From: Promethearchaeota archaeon
GTDB lineage: Archaea > Asgardarchaeota > Lokiarchaeia > Sigyniarchaeales > SOKP01
Reading direction: 5' to 3'
Assembly: GCA_019057795.1 (NCBI GenBank)
Contig: JAHLWS010000075.1
Location: forward strand, 1-64,000
Length of the DNA stretch: 64,000 nt
In this document: positions 55,612-64,000 of the stretch, in pieces
How the letters are laid out: the number at the start of each line of letters is the position of its first letter
Position numbering within the stretch: position 1 is the first letter of the stretch
Translations under genes and position numbers: made by a program
The notes under the pieces: generated by a model
Database searches by the model: none
What the model was told of the DNA's origin: nothing
Seen by the model: only the letters and a program-made list of their open reading frames with translations

Positions 55612-56775
55612 ATGTCAACGAAAATAAGCATTGTAAACATAAACGATTACGAAAGCATCCCAGATGCTATAGTAGCAGCTATAAGGATGATTGAAGAAGA
55701 TTTTCATTTCGACATTCTTAATTGTAAGAACATTCTATTAAAACCCAACCTATTGAGAGCGACTAAAGATGCTTGTACTCAGCCTATTTTCGTAGAAGGC
55801 GTGATAAAATATCTAAAAGAAATTGGAGTGGCAATGGAGAATGTTAGTATAGGAGATTCTCCCGGACAAATAAAAATTTCTGCCGAACAAATTGCTAAAA
55901 AAATAAGTTTACTTGAGGTTTGTGAAAAAGCAAGCATAAAATTCATTAACTTTGAGCGTGATACCCCCGTTCATCATGTTATCGAAGGAGCATTAAGATT
56001 AAAAGATTATTACGTATCTAATCCTGTAAATGAATGTGACCTATTAATAAATTTACCTAAGTTAAAAACTCACGGAGAAGCCACCATAACTGGAGCTATA
56101 AAAAATTATTGGGGGATAATTCCAGGAGGGTTAAAAGCAAAATATCATCTATTAGGTAGAAATCCAGAGCAATTTGGGGAAGCTTTAGCAGACAATTTTT
56201 CTTGGGTTGTCAAAAACAAACCGAATCGTTTGATTGTATACGATTTAATTCGCGTTATGCAAGGAACAATGGGTCCTGTGTCAGGAACTATGAAGAAATG
56301 GGATTTAATTTTAGTTGGGACAGATGAGTTAGCGTTAGATGTTATAGCACTAGAAATAGGAAAATTCAAAGGGCTTAAACACGTTCCTCATCTGAAAAAT
56401 ACATTTGAACGGAGGTTAGGTGAAGGAGATCTTGATAAAATTGAAATTGTAGGATTATCATTAGAAGAGGCTAGAATTTTAGCTCTAAAATTTAAAGTCC
56501 CTGGAAGAACTATGACGCGATTCGCAAGTTTTATCACTAGGAGCATAGTTTACAAGGTAACTAAAAAAATTCCTATTTTAAAGAAAGAAATATGCGTAAA
56601 ATGTGGTCAATGTTTCGAAGTGTGCCCCATAAACGCTATAGATTTTAAAATTGGAGAGTATCCCAAGTATTTAAGAAAAGTATGTATCTCATGTCTTTGT
56701 TGTATGGAAATGTGTCCTCAACAAGCAATTGAAATTAAACTTCGAGGATTTGGTGGACTATTTCATTCGTATTAA
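55612..56775 (+). CDS. DUF362 domain with two [4Fe-4S] ferredoxin modules
   Basis: 387 residues, ATG. Residues 1-310 are DUF362: NILLKPNLL, SIGDSPGQ, LINLPKLKTHGEATITGAIK and DVIALEIGKF. The C-terminal 70 residues have two four-cysteine motifs, CVKCGQCFEVCPINAID and CISCLCCMEMCPQQAIE. These proteins are thought to carry out redox or radical-linked chemistry; the reaction is unknown. Its stop overlaps the end of the convergent M20 peptidase gene by four bases. Confidence 0.9.
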   Translation: MSTKISIVNINDYESIPDAIVAAIRMIEEDFHFDILNCKNILLKPNLLRATKDACTQPIFVEGVIKYLKEIGVAMENVSIGDSPGQIKISAEQIAKKISLLEVCEKASIKFINFERDTPVHHVIEGALRLKDYYVSNPVNECDLLINLPKLKTHGEATITGAIKNYWGIIPGGLKAKYHLLGRNPEQFGEALADNFSWVVKNKPNRLIVYDLIRVMQGTMGPVSGTMKKWDLILVGTDELALDVIALEIGKFKGLKHVPHLKNTFERRLGEGDLDKIEIVGLSLEEARILALKFKVPGRTMTRFASFITRSIVYKVTKKIPILKKEICVKCGQCFEVCPINAIDFKIGEYPKYLRKVCISCLCCMEMCPQQAIEIKLRGFGGLFHSY

Positions 56776-58178
56776 TTGTTTTCTTTATTATAAAGATCAG
56801 CGTAATTTTTTAGAAATAAATAATTTGAAAGTCTCGTATTTTTTATCGACTTTACTTGAACGAATTCGTTTGGGGCGTGAGCAAAACCTCCAATGCCTAA
56901 ACCACCAACGACAAAATCTATCGCTAATTCCTTCTGTATCTTGCTTAATGGAGCAGCAGCAGCACTAATTGGCCAAATATGGGTTGATATGCCTAACATA
57001 TCAAAGCTTTTTATAAGGCTCTTTACTAAAATTGAATCGAGTTTAACTTTAGAGCGCTCGTAACCAATATTTTTAATTAATTCAATTTTAGATTTTGAAT
57101 ATCTTGCTAAATCAGTTACCTTTTTTCTAATTTCTTTATATATATCGTTAGTAGAGATGTTGTGGGCAAATCTTATATCGATGTTACATTTAGCGTTGTT
57201 TGCAACCATGTTTTTTACCCCATTTTCTAAGTAACCCGATTTTAGGGTGGAAATATTAAAAGTTGGATTGAATAAGTAGTTAACAAAAGATTTTTTTGTA
57301 TCATCTTCTAATGTTTGCGTAATTCCGGCTTTATTTTTAATATTCTCAAGATCAATTTTTTTCATTAAATCTTTAATCATGGATTGCTCGTCAGAGGTCA
57401 TATTGTAGGGATTACGTAAAGAATTAATTTGAAATTTGTCTTTTGAATAAATAGTACTAAGTAAAGAAATCAAATCAAGCGCAGGATTAGGTACCATCGA
57501 ACTAAAAGCAGAATGTGTTTCCTCATTTGTAGATGTGATTTTTACGGTTAGCGACAAAATACCTTTGTAACCAAGCTTTAGAACAGAATTGCCGTTTAAA
57601 TCTTGCTTCATTGAAGGATAATACGCACCTAAACAAGAGTTAAACAAACTTTTTCTGTTTTCAAGTAATTTTAACAAAGTAGGTGAGCCTAATTCTTCCT
57701 CCCCATCGAATAGTAATAGTAGAGAAATTGGAAGCTTTTTCTCTTCTTTCAATATTTTTACTACATTTAGGAAGCATAACAAAGGAGTCTTTGAATTATA
57801 AGCACCTCTTGCAATTACGCAATTACCTAATCTATCCAAGGGTTTGGGTAATTGCGTTACTTCAGCACCAAAAGGATTGCTAATCCATTTATTTTCTTTG
57901 TTAACTGGTTGCGTATCGTACATCATGTAAATTAATAAAGAATCCTTGATCTTTCCTTTGACCTTAGCTAACAATAAAGGATTTATTTCCCCTTCGATCT
58001 CTTTAATATCTTCGCAATAATCAGAAATATATGAAATAATAAAATCTTTTGCTTCTATTGTTGCTTCTTTATTTAAAGTAAAACTCGAAATTTTTAGAAA
58101 TTTCTTTAAATCTTCTTCAATAAACTTTTTGTTAGTATTACGGATTATTTCCTCGATTTTAGAGCTTTGATTATTCAT
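56772..58178 (-). CDS. M20-family metallopeptidase
   Basis: About 468 residues from the ATG at 58178; an ATG at 58202 is also in frame. MMYDTQPV (metal His replaced by Tyr-Asp, Asp kept), ARGAYNSKTPLL, LLFDGEEELGSP (catalytic Glu pair) and a lid domain near 215-330 (LKLGYKGILSLTVKI) identify the family. At the first metal position the usual H-x-D is Y-D, which could alter metal binding. It probably cleaves dipeptides or acylated amino acids in the cytosol. Confidence 0.83.
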   Translation of the reverse strand: MNNQSSKIEEIIRNTNKKFIEEDLKKFLKISSFTLNKEATIEAKDFIISYISDYCEDIKEIEGEINPLLLAKVKGKIKDSLLIYMMYDTQPVNKENKWISNPFGAEVTQLPKPLDRLGNCVIARGAYNSKTPLLCFLNVVKILKEEKKLPISLLLLFDGEEELGSPTLLKLLENRKSLFNSCLGAYYPSMKQDLNGNSVLKLGYKGILSLTVKITSTNEETHSAFSSMVPNPALDLISLLSTIYSKDKFQINSLRNPYNMTSDEQSMIKDLMKKIDLENIKNKAGITQTLEDDTKKSFVNYLFNPTFNISTLKSGYLENGVKNMVANNAKCNIDIRFAHNISTNDIYKEIRKKVTDLARYSKSKIELIKNIGYERSKVKLDSILVKSLIKSFDMLGISTHIWPISAAAAPLSKIQKELAIDFVVGGLGIGGFAHAPNEFVQVKSIKNTRLSNYLFLKNYADLYNKENN

Positions 58179-58225
58179 ATATATTAAAATTTTAAGTCTC
58201 ATTAATATAAATTATTTATTGAAAA

Positions 58226-58630
58226 TTGAGTATTATTATAACGATGAATGAGATAGAACTTCCAAAACCTCAAAGAATTGAAAAATTAAACCAGATCTTG
58301 CATGATTTAAAGAATAAAGGCAAGTTACTAGGTGTTTTATTCGCACATCGCAACGGTGGACTTATCGCTAAAGATTTTAAAGAAGACATAGATTTTAATA
58401 ACTTCACATCGATGTGTGCTTCGGTCTTAGAAAGTGCTACAGGTCTTGGTCGTACAATGGGAGATAGAAAAGTAAATAAAATTATTGCGGAGTTAGAAGG
58501 ACAGACAATTGTTATTATTGAATGCGACGAGAAAACATTTTTAGTCTTTGATATTAATCACGAATCCAATTTTAACATAATATTAGAAAAAATAGAATTG
58601 TATATTCGGAAAATAATTTTTCTCTATTAA
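58226..58630 (+). CDS. Roadblock/LC7-like protein, second copy
   Basis: 134 residues; Met7 could be the start. LLGVLFAHRNGGLIAKDFKE, then CASVLESATGLGRTM and GQTIVIIECDEKTFLVFD follow the roadblock fold. It starts 47 bases from the divergent M20 gene, so both may share a promoter region. As for the other copy, a GTPase-regulating role is inferred from the family. Confidence 0.8.
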   Translation: MSIIITMNEIELPKPQRIEKLNQILHDLKNKGKLLGVLFAHRNGGLIAKDFKEDIDFNNFTSMCASVLESATGLGRTMGDRKVNKIIAELEGQTIVIIECDEKTFLVFDINHESNFNIILEKIELYIRKIIFLY

Positions 58631-58667
58631 AAATGGAAATTTGAAAATAACTAATAGAGATTAACGT

Positions 58668-59930
58668 TTATCTTCGATTATCTATTAGTTTTAAGTAATC
58701 AAGGCAGATTTGTACAATTTGTCCTAAAGCTTCTTTTTCTATTACTGCTGGCGTATCCTTTCTTGTATGATAGTAGGGCACTAATTCTTCTTTTAAATTT
58801 AAACCCCCAATGGTAGTAGCGGGAATATTTTTCTTACTAAAGGCTGCTGCGTCAGTTGCACCAAAAGGTAATGGCATTAATTTTACTTTTAAATTCACTT
58901 TTTTGGCTATTTCTAAAAGAGGTTTAAATACATCGGAATTGTGTTTAGCGCCTATTCCCGGTTCTCTATCATGTATTACGATGATATTTTTTTTAGCAAT
59001 GCTATCCATGTTCACAACAGTCGTTCCACTTGATAGTAATTCGTTATAATGCTTTTTTACACATCGTTTTGCGCCTCTTAAGCCTGATTCTTCACCAGCA
59101 AACGAGATTAATCGAATCCTTGTGTGTTTTGGGAATATCTCGCTGTTATCCTTGTTTTCAGATAAATATTTTCCAATCCCTAACACTATAGCAACTCCGG
59201 ATAAATTATCGAACGCACCGAGGACAGGCTTTGAGCTGTGGAAAAAAACATAAACTAGTATAATTGGAACGAAAAATATAAAGATAATGCCAAAAACTAA
59301 AAAGAGAATTGGTAGATCAATTGATAAAAGGAAAAATACTAATTTTAAAATTATCGCAATGAACACTATTCCAACAGCTAAATATCCAATATTTATTATA
59401 ATTTGGCCAAACCGCTTCAAATAGTAGAAAGTGTTAAATTCAAAGGCAGAATCGTGATGTGCAGAAAAGATTATTGTATTTTTCACTTCGTTTTTTGGAT
59501 TGATTGTCCCTATAACATTTTGTGATTCCCGTTTAGGAAAGAGAAAATCAAAGATTTCGTGGTATTTCATCACTTCTAAAATGAAATAACTAATCGTTAC
59601 CACGATAAGAATTATTGCAATTAATAAGAAGATCATATTTATGGATGCATTTAACGAAATTACATTAATATCTATTAACAACGTTAACCAATAAAAAACT
59701 CCAGCAATAAAAACCATTATTGCACCGTATTTAATGCCTCCAAGAAAGGCGTGAGGGCTACTAATATATGATTCTTGATGTGTTTCGTCGCAAAAGTTTT
59801 TCAATTCAGATTCTACTCTATTACCTGCTAAGATTTCTTGTTCTGTCCCTGATTCTCGGGGTCCTACCTCGTTACAAATATCTTCTATAAATTTATACAT
59901 GTAATTATTATCAATCATTTTTATCAACAA
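58668..59930 (-). CDS. M28-family metallopeptidase with inserted membrane helices
   Basis: 420 residues. FSAHHDSAFEF (metal His and Asp), DNLSGVAIVLGI, GEESGLRGA (catalytic Glu) and VVNMDSIA are the M28 zinc-peptidase motifs, and the late His is in YYHTRKDTP. Unusually, hydrophobic helices lie within the N-terminal and middle parts: KYGAIMVFIAGVFYWLTLLI, INMIFLLIAIILIVVTISYF and two around 185-235. The active domain is therefore held at the membrane. It may process membrane or imported peptides. Convergent with the roadblock gene. Confidence 0.85.
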   Translation of the reverse strand: MLIKMIDNNYMYKFIEDICNEVGPRESGTEQEILAGNRVESELKNFCDETHQESYISSPHAFLGGIKYGAIMVFIAGVFYWLTLLIDINVISLNASINMIFLLIAIILIVVTISYFILEVMKYHEIFDFLFPKRESQNVIGTINPKNEVKNTIIFSAHHDSAFEFNTFYYLKRFGQIIINIGYLAVGIVFIAIILKLVFFLLSIDLPILFLVFGIIFIFFVPIILVYVFFHSSKPVLGAFDNLSGVAIVLGIGKYLSENKDNSEIFPKHTRIRLISFAGEESGLRGAKRCVKKHYNELLSSGTTVVNMDSIAKKNIIVIHDREPGIGAKHNSDVFKPLLEIAKKVNLKVKLMPLPFGATDAAAFSKKNIPATTIGGLNLKEELVPYYHTRKDTPAVIEKEALGQIVQICLDYLKLIDNRR

Positions 59931-60064
59931 ATTATTTTTAAAACATCCGTATTAAGTTAAAAATCAAAATATTAAATAAAAATTCGTTATGTTAAGTAAT
60001 AAATCTTTAATTATTAGAAATTTTGATTAATAAAATTAAAAATTAATTGTGAAAGTTGCTATAG

Positions 60065-62107
60065 ATGATGGATAAATTAAACATTAGAAAGGGTATGACA
60101 GACGATGAGATTGATATTTTGGCCAATAAAGCATTAGAAATGATGACCTTAAAAGAAAAGGTTGATATAATGTCGGGGAAACATTTTTTTATGATGTTGC
60201 TAAAAGATCGAAAATTCGGTGTGCGTTCTTATCCAGGTGGGGGCGTTAAACGATTAGGTATACCTCCATTCTTATTTACGGATGGTCCGCGGGGAGTAAT
60301 TATGCCTGGCTCTACTTGTTTCCCTGTATCCATGGCTCGAGGGGGCTCGTGGGACGTTAAACTCGAAGAAGAGGTGGGTGAAGTTATCGGTAAAGAAGTA
60401 CGTGCTCACGGAGGAAATCTTTTTGGAGGTGTATGTGTAAACCTTTTGCGACATCCAGCGTGGGGTCGAGCTCAAGAAACTTACGGCGAAGATCCCTTTC
60501 ATGTTGGTGAATTTGGGGCTGCTTTATTACGAGGAGTGCAAAAACATAATGTTATGGCCACAGTTAAACATTATGTTGCTAATAGCATAGAACATTCGCG
60601 ATTTAAAGTTGATGTACAATTAGACGAGCGAACATTGCGAGAAGTCTATCTCCCTCATTTTAAGCGTTGTATCGAGGAAAATTGTGCTACAGTTATGACA
60701 GCGTATAACAAAGTTCTCGGCGAGTACTGTGGTCATAATGCTCCCTTATTAAGAGATATACTAAAAGGTGAATGGGGGTTTGAAGGTTTTGTGCATTCTG
60801 ATTGGATGAATGGGGTTCACGATACCATTGGTGGGGTCATGGGAGGCTTAGATGTTGAAATGCCCCGTGCAAAATATTACGGAAGAAAACTAGAAAAAGC
60901 AGTGAAACAAGGAAAAGTTCCTTTAAAGTTAATAGAAGATTCCGCAAAGCGAATAATCCGCACAGTGTTAAGATTTACTACTAAAGAAGACTCTCAGAAT
61001 TACGATCCTACTTTAATCGGTTGTGATGAACATGTTCATTTAGCTCGCAAAGTTGCCGAGAAGAGCATGGTCTTGCTTAAAAATCAAGGTAAAATTTTAC
61101 CTTTTACTTCTAAAGAAGTTGAAACTTTAGCAGTAATTGGTCAATTAGCCGATTTAAAAAATACGGGTGATCATGGAAGCAGTCACGTGCGCCAAAATAA
61201 TATTGTTACGCCTTTACACGGTTTAGAAAATAAATTCGGTGATAAAGTAAAAATAATACATAACGATGGTAGCGATCTTGAAGTTGCTCAACAGATTGCT
61301 CAAAGCGTAGATGCGGTAGTTTTAATGGTTGGTTACACATATAAGGATGAGGGAGAATATATTCCACATATTTCAAAGGGATTAGGAGATCGCATTAACC
61401 TTGGTTTGAGAGAGAATGAAATTAAATTAATTAATGCCGTATCAAAAGTAAATCAAAAATGTGTAGTTGTCCTTATTGGAGGAAGCGCTATTCTCATGGA
61501 AGAATGGAGAACAAGAGTCCCCGCTATTTTAATGGCTTGGTATTCAGGTATGGAAGGAGGTAACGCTTTAGCTGACATTCTTTTTGGAGTAATTAACCCA
61601 AGCGGAAAATTACCCCTTACAATCCCTACAGATCCCACACATTTACCATTCTTTGACATATATGTTGATGAGATTGAATACGGTTACTATCACGGATATA
61701 CTTTGATGGAAAAGGAAAGTATTGAACCCACATTCCCTTTTGGATTTGGGTTGAGTTATACTGAATATAGATATAAAAACATCCGAGTAGAATCAACCGA
61801 AGAGAAAATTATTGTTAGTGTGGAAATTTCGAATATTGGAGTTATTGCCGGTGAAGAGATTGTACAGTTATATGTAGGTTTTGAGAATTCTAGCGTTGAT
61901 CGTCCCTTAAAACTGTTACGTGGATTTAAGAGAGTCGCTTTAAAACCTAAAGAAACAAAGACTGTATCCATTGATGTGAGGAAAAAAGATTTTGCATGGT
62001 ATAATCCTGATAATAGAGTATGGGAGGTCGAGAGTATCGAATATACTATTTACATTGGAGCTTCATCAAAAAATGAAGATTTACTCACTATACAGATTTC
62101 TTTATAA
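60065..62107 (+). CDS. GH3-family glycoside hydrolase, beta-glucosidase type
   Basis: 680 residues, ATG, no signal peptide, so cytosolic. FTDGPRGVI and VKHYVANSIEHSR are substrate-binding blocks, and GFVHSDWMNGV carries the nucleophile Asp246. The second domain has GDHGSSHV, and LPLTIP with FPFGFGLSYTEYRY precedes a fibronectin-III-like end domain. Order and length match bacterial and archaeal GH3 beta-glucosidases or xylosidases. It hydrolyses beta-linked sugars. It is placed apart from other sugar genes, so the substrate is open. Confidence 0.92.
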   Translation: MMDKLNIRKGMTDDEIDILANKALEMMTLKEKVDIMSGKHFFMMLLKDRKFGVRSYPGGGVKRLGIPPFLFTDGPRGVIMPGSTCFPVSMARGGSWDVKLEEEVGEVIGKEVRAHGGNLFGGVCVNLLRHPAWGRAQETYGEDPFHVGEFGAALLRGVQKHNVMATVKHYVANSIEHSRFKVDVQLDERTLREVYLPHFKRCIEENCATVMTAYNKVLGEYCGHNAPLLRDILKGEWGFEGFVHSDWMNGVHDTIGGVMGGLDVEMPRAKYYGRKLEKAVKQGKVPLKLIEDSAKRIIRTVLRFTTKEDSQNYDPTLIGCDEHVHLARKVAEKSMVLLKNQGKILPFTSKEVETLAVIGQLADLKNTGDHGSSHVRQNNIVTPLHGLENKFGDKVKIIHNDGSDLEVAQQIAQSVDAVVLMVGYTYKDEGEYIPHISKGLGDRINLGLRENEIKLINAVSKVNQKCVVVLIGGSAILMEEWRTRVPAILMAWYSGMEGGNALADILFGVINPSGKLPLTIPTDPTHLPFFDIYVDEIEYGYYHGYTLMEKESIEPTFPFGFGLSYTEYRYKNIRVESTEEKIIVSVEISNIGVIAGEEIVQLYVGFENSSVDRPLKLLRGFKRVALKPKETKTVSIDVRKKDFAWYNPDNRVWEVESIEYTIYIGASSKNEDLLTIQISL

Positions 62108-62127
62108 AATACTCAATTAATTTTAAA

Positions 62128-63948
62128 TCATTCAATTTTAAGAGACCCATGATTTGGCTCCCAGTCTAGACTTTGATGCTCAAAAAATTGTTTATACAGC
62201 TTAGCATATTTTCCTCCTTGTGTGAGTAAAGAATTATGAGTACCCTCTTCAACGATTTGCCCGTTATCCATCACAATTATTCGATCAGCACTCACGATAG
62301 TTGAGAGCCTATGAGCAATTATTATAGAGGTTCGATTAGATAAAAGCACCTCTAGAGCCTCTTGAATAATTGCTTCAGTATACGCATCAACGCTCGATGT
62401 GGCTTCATCAAGAATAAGAATCCGCGGGTCAGTCAATATTGCTCGAGCAAAACTAACTAGTTGCTGTTGACCTGCCGATAGTCCTTTTCCCCTTTCACCG
62501 ATCTGTGTTTGCAACCCTTCCGGTAGGTATTCGATTAGTTCTTCGAGGTGCACAGTATTAATTGCGTTCCAGAGATCTTCTTCTGACGCTTCTTGTCTGC
62601 CATATCGAATATTTTCTTCTATAGTACCAGAAAACAAAAAAACTTCTTGCTGTACATTGCCTAGAACACTTCTATAAGAGTTTAAAGACATGTCCCTAAT
62701 GTCAATTCCATCAATTTCAATTGATCCCCCTTGAAACTCATAATATCGAGCTAAAAGTGATACCAATGAAGTTTTCCCAGCCCCTGTGTGGCCCACAATA
62801 GCGATTTTTTCTCCTTTTTTTATGTGCAAATTTAAACCTTTGAATACCCATTCACCTTCTCTATAACAGAAGTCGATATCTTTGAAAATAATTTCTCCTT
62901 CTAAAGTATCGATATCAATTGCGTTTGGATTTTGTCTTATTTTTGGCTCAGAATCAAGGATGTCTAGTATTCGCTCATATGCAGCCATTCCTGAGCTAAG
63001 TTGAGGGAAAAATACGGAGAGGACCATTATGGGGCGGAAAAATTTCTGAAGATAAAGAATAAACATAAAAATTGTTCCGGGTTTAGTTATTCCTTGAAAG
63101 ACAAATTGACCTCCAAAAAAAATGATGACAATGAGCGAAATAGAAGCAATTGTTTCCAGCAGAGGCCTCCACATATGAGTTACGGATGTTATTCTAAACC
63201 CTGCTTTAAAATATTTCTTGTTAGTTTCTTGAAATTGCCTCGAAACCGTAGATTCCTGTCCATAGCTTTTACATACATGTATACCCTCTATTGATTCAAC
63301 CATAGCAGCATTTACATTGCCTATTGCTTTTCTGTAAGCTCTACTAACAATTTTAACTAACCGCCTAAGCGACAGAACGAATAAAAAGATGAAAGGAATG
63401 GCTATCAATGTTATGAGAGCTAATGTCAGATTTAGCCATAGAAGCATTCCAAAGGTCAATACACTTATAAGAAAGTTACCGAAAGTATCCGCTAATAGGA
63501 GCGTAGTATTCCCAAAATCTAAAGCATCGTTAGAAACTCTGGTATTTAGTTTACCGCTCAGATGCTTATCGAAAAAGCTCATATCTTGCTCTTGTAATTT
63601 ATCAAAAATATCCATTCGGAGCTTTTCCAAAAAAAAAGGAACAAACTTTCCTATTTCTTTTCGCCGTAAGAAAAACATTATCCAAATTAGAATAGAAAGA
63701 ATAAAGTATAACCCCCCTACTCCCAATACAATCAGAGGATTACTGTTAATACTAGAAAGTTCGTCAATTGCAATTCCAATTAAAAGAGGATTTATAGTTT
63801 CAGCTATCGTAGTAATAAAGATAAACAATGAGATTAGAACTAGACTTTTCCTAAACGGTGCAACTCTCCTAATATACCTGACCAGCAGTTCACGATCGGA
63901 ATATTCTCGTTTCTGTTCCTCGTTCATCATTCCTGTATAGAGCCCCAT
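62128..63948 (-). CDS. ABC exporter half-transporter (MdlB/MsbA type)
   Basis: 606 residues, start ATG at 63948. Residues 30-320 are six membrane helices. The ATPase has Walker A GHTGAGKTS near 386, the Q-loop VQQEVFLFSG, signature LSAGQQQLVSFARAIL, Walker B ILILDEATSSVD and IIAHRLSTI. As a half-transporter it would work as a homodimer or with a partner gene beyond the right edge, since such genes often come in pairs. It exports lipids, peptides or drugs. Convergent with the GH3 gene. Confidence 0.93.
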   Translation of the reverse strand: MGLYTGMMNEEQKREYSDRELLVRYIRRVAPFRKSLVLISLFIFITTIAETINPLLIGIAIDELSSINSNPLIVLGVGGLYFILSILIWIMFFLRRKEIGKFVPFFLEKLRMDIFDKLQEQDMSFFDKHLSGKLNTRVSNDALDFGNTTLLLADTFGNFLISVLTFGMLLWLNLTLALITLIAIPFIFLFVLSLRRLVKIVSRAYRKAIGNVNAAMVESIEGIHVCKSYGQESTVSRQFQETNKKYFKAGFRITSVTHMWRPLLETIASISLIVIIFFGGQFVFQGITKPGTIFMFILYLQKFFRPIMVLSVFFPQLSSGMAAYERILDILDSEPKIRQNPNAIDIDTLEGEIIFKDIDFCYREGEWVFKGLNLHIKKGEKIAIVGHTGAGKTSLVSLLARYYEFQGGSIEIDGIDIRDMSLNSYRSVLGNVQQEVFLFSGTIEENIRYGRQEASEEDLWNAINTVHLEELIEYLPEGLQTQIGERGKGLSAGQQQLVSFARAILTDPRILILDEATSSVDAYTEAIIQEALEVLLSNRTSIIIAHRLSTIVSADRIIVMDNGQIVEEGTHNSLLTQGGKYAKLYKQFFEHQSLDWEPNHGSLKIE

Positions 63949-64000
63949 AATGATACCTCATTAAAAGTTATTTGTTTTAAAATCTGATAAAGATACTCGT

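Noticed and set aside
1..64000. CRISPR array or tRNA gene
   Set aside because: Scanning by eye found no regularly spaced direct repeats and no sequence with a T-arm and acceptor stem in the spacers; a tool could still find a divergent tRNA.

Overview
The window reads as chromosome of an Asgard archaeon, most likely Lokiarchaeia-like. This is inferred from gene content, not from a database search. It is very AT-rich. It carries archaeal information-processing genes: eS6, eL24, eL8/L7Ae, eS28, eS24, eS31, RpoN, RpoE1, Spt4, Kae1, Bud32, archaeal-type ProS and GTP-dependent dephospho-CoA kinase. Beside them are Asgard hallmarks: a Ras/Rab-like GTPase, two roadblock/LC7 proteins and a possible gelsolin-like protein. 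TTG and GTG starts appear to be common.

Region 1 (1 to about 15.1 kb) is a loosely packed accessory region that I read as a defence island. It holds a nucleoside phosphorylase-nSTAND3 NTPase cut by the left edge, a HEPN-domain protein, a metallophosphoesterase, two small membrane proteins, two unrecognised small proteins, a DUF4365 nuclease-like protein, an AlbA_2/Schlafen-like protein and a SIR2-TPR protein. Long gene-poor gaps contain decayed gene fragments. No integrase, transposase or CRISPR array is visible.

Region 2 (15.4 to 21.1 kb) starts with a cysteine-rich MarR regulator and a 27-residue cysteine-rich peptide, separated by a perfect 20-bp palindrome. A membrane-anchored esterase follows, then two tandem copies of an unusual fusion: a PlsY-type acyltransferase joined to a CTP-dependent lipid (phytol/dolichol/diacylglycerol) kinase. 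A decayed 3' end of the same gene lies 6.9 kb upstream, directly behind the AlbA_2 gene, so this locus has been rearranged.

Region 3 (21 to 44 kb) is mostly metabolism: ProS, a metallo-beta-lactamase-fold hydrolase, an amino-acid permease, a Glu/Leu-type dehydrogenase, a PLP enzyme, a PepD-type peptidase, an EamA exporter, enoyl-CoA hydratase, a hotdog thioesterase, 4-hydroxybutyryl-CoA dehydratase, a metal-free M24 protein, a nitroreductase and a Fae-Hps formaldehyde-fixing fusion. It also holds a pair made of an anchored surface protein and a membrane-bound transcription factor with similar ectodomains, and a long coiled-coil protein with a TrmB-like head.

Region 4 (45 to 51.5 kb) is the translation/transcription core. 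RpoE1, Spt4, eS24, eS31, Kae1 and Bud32 lie on one strand. The dephospho-CoA kinase gene sits in its usual place among them but on the opposite strand.

Region 5 (51.6 to 64 kb) contains two roadblock proteins, a candidate structured RNA, a third lipid-kinase-like gene overlapping a HAD phosphatase reading frame, the small GTPase, a DUF362-ferredoxin protein, M20 and M28 peptidases, a GH3 glycosidase and an ABC exporter.
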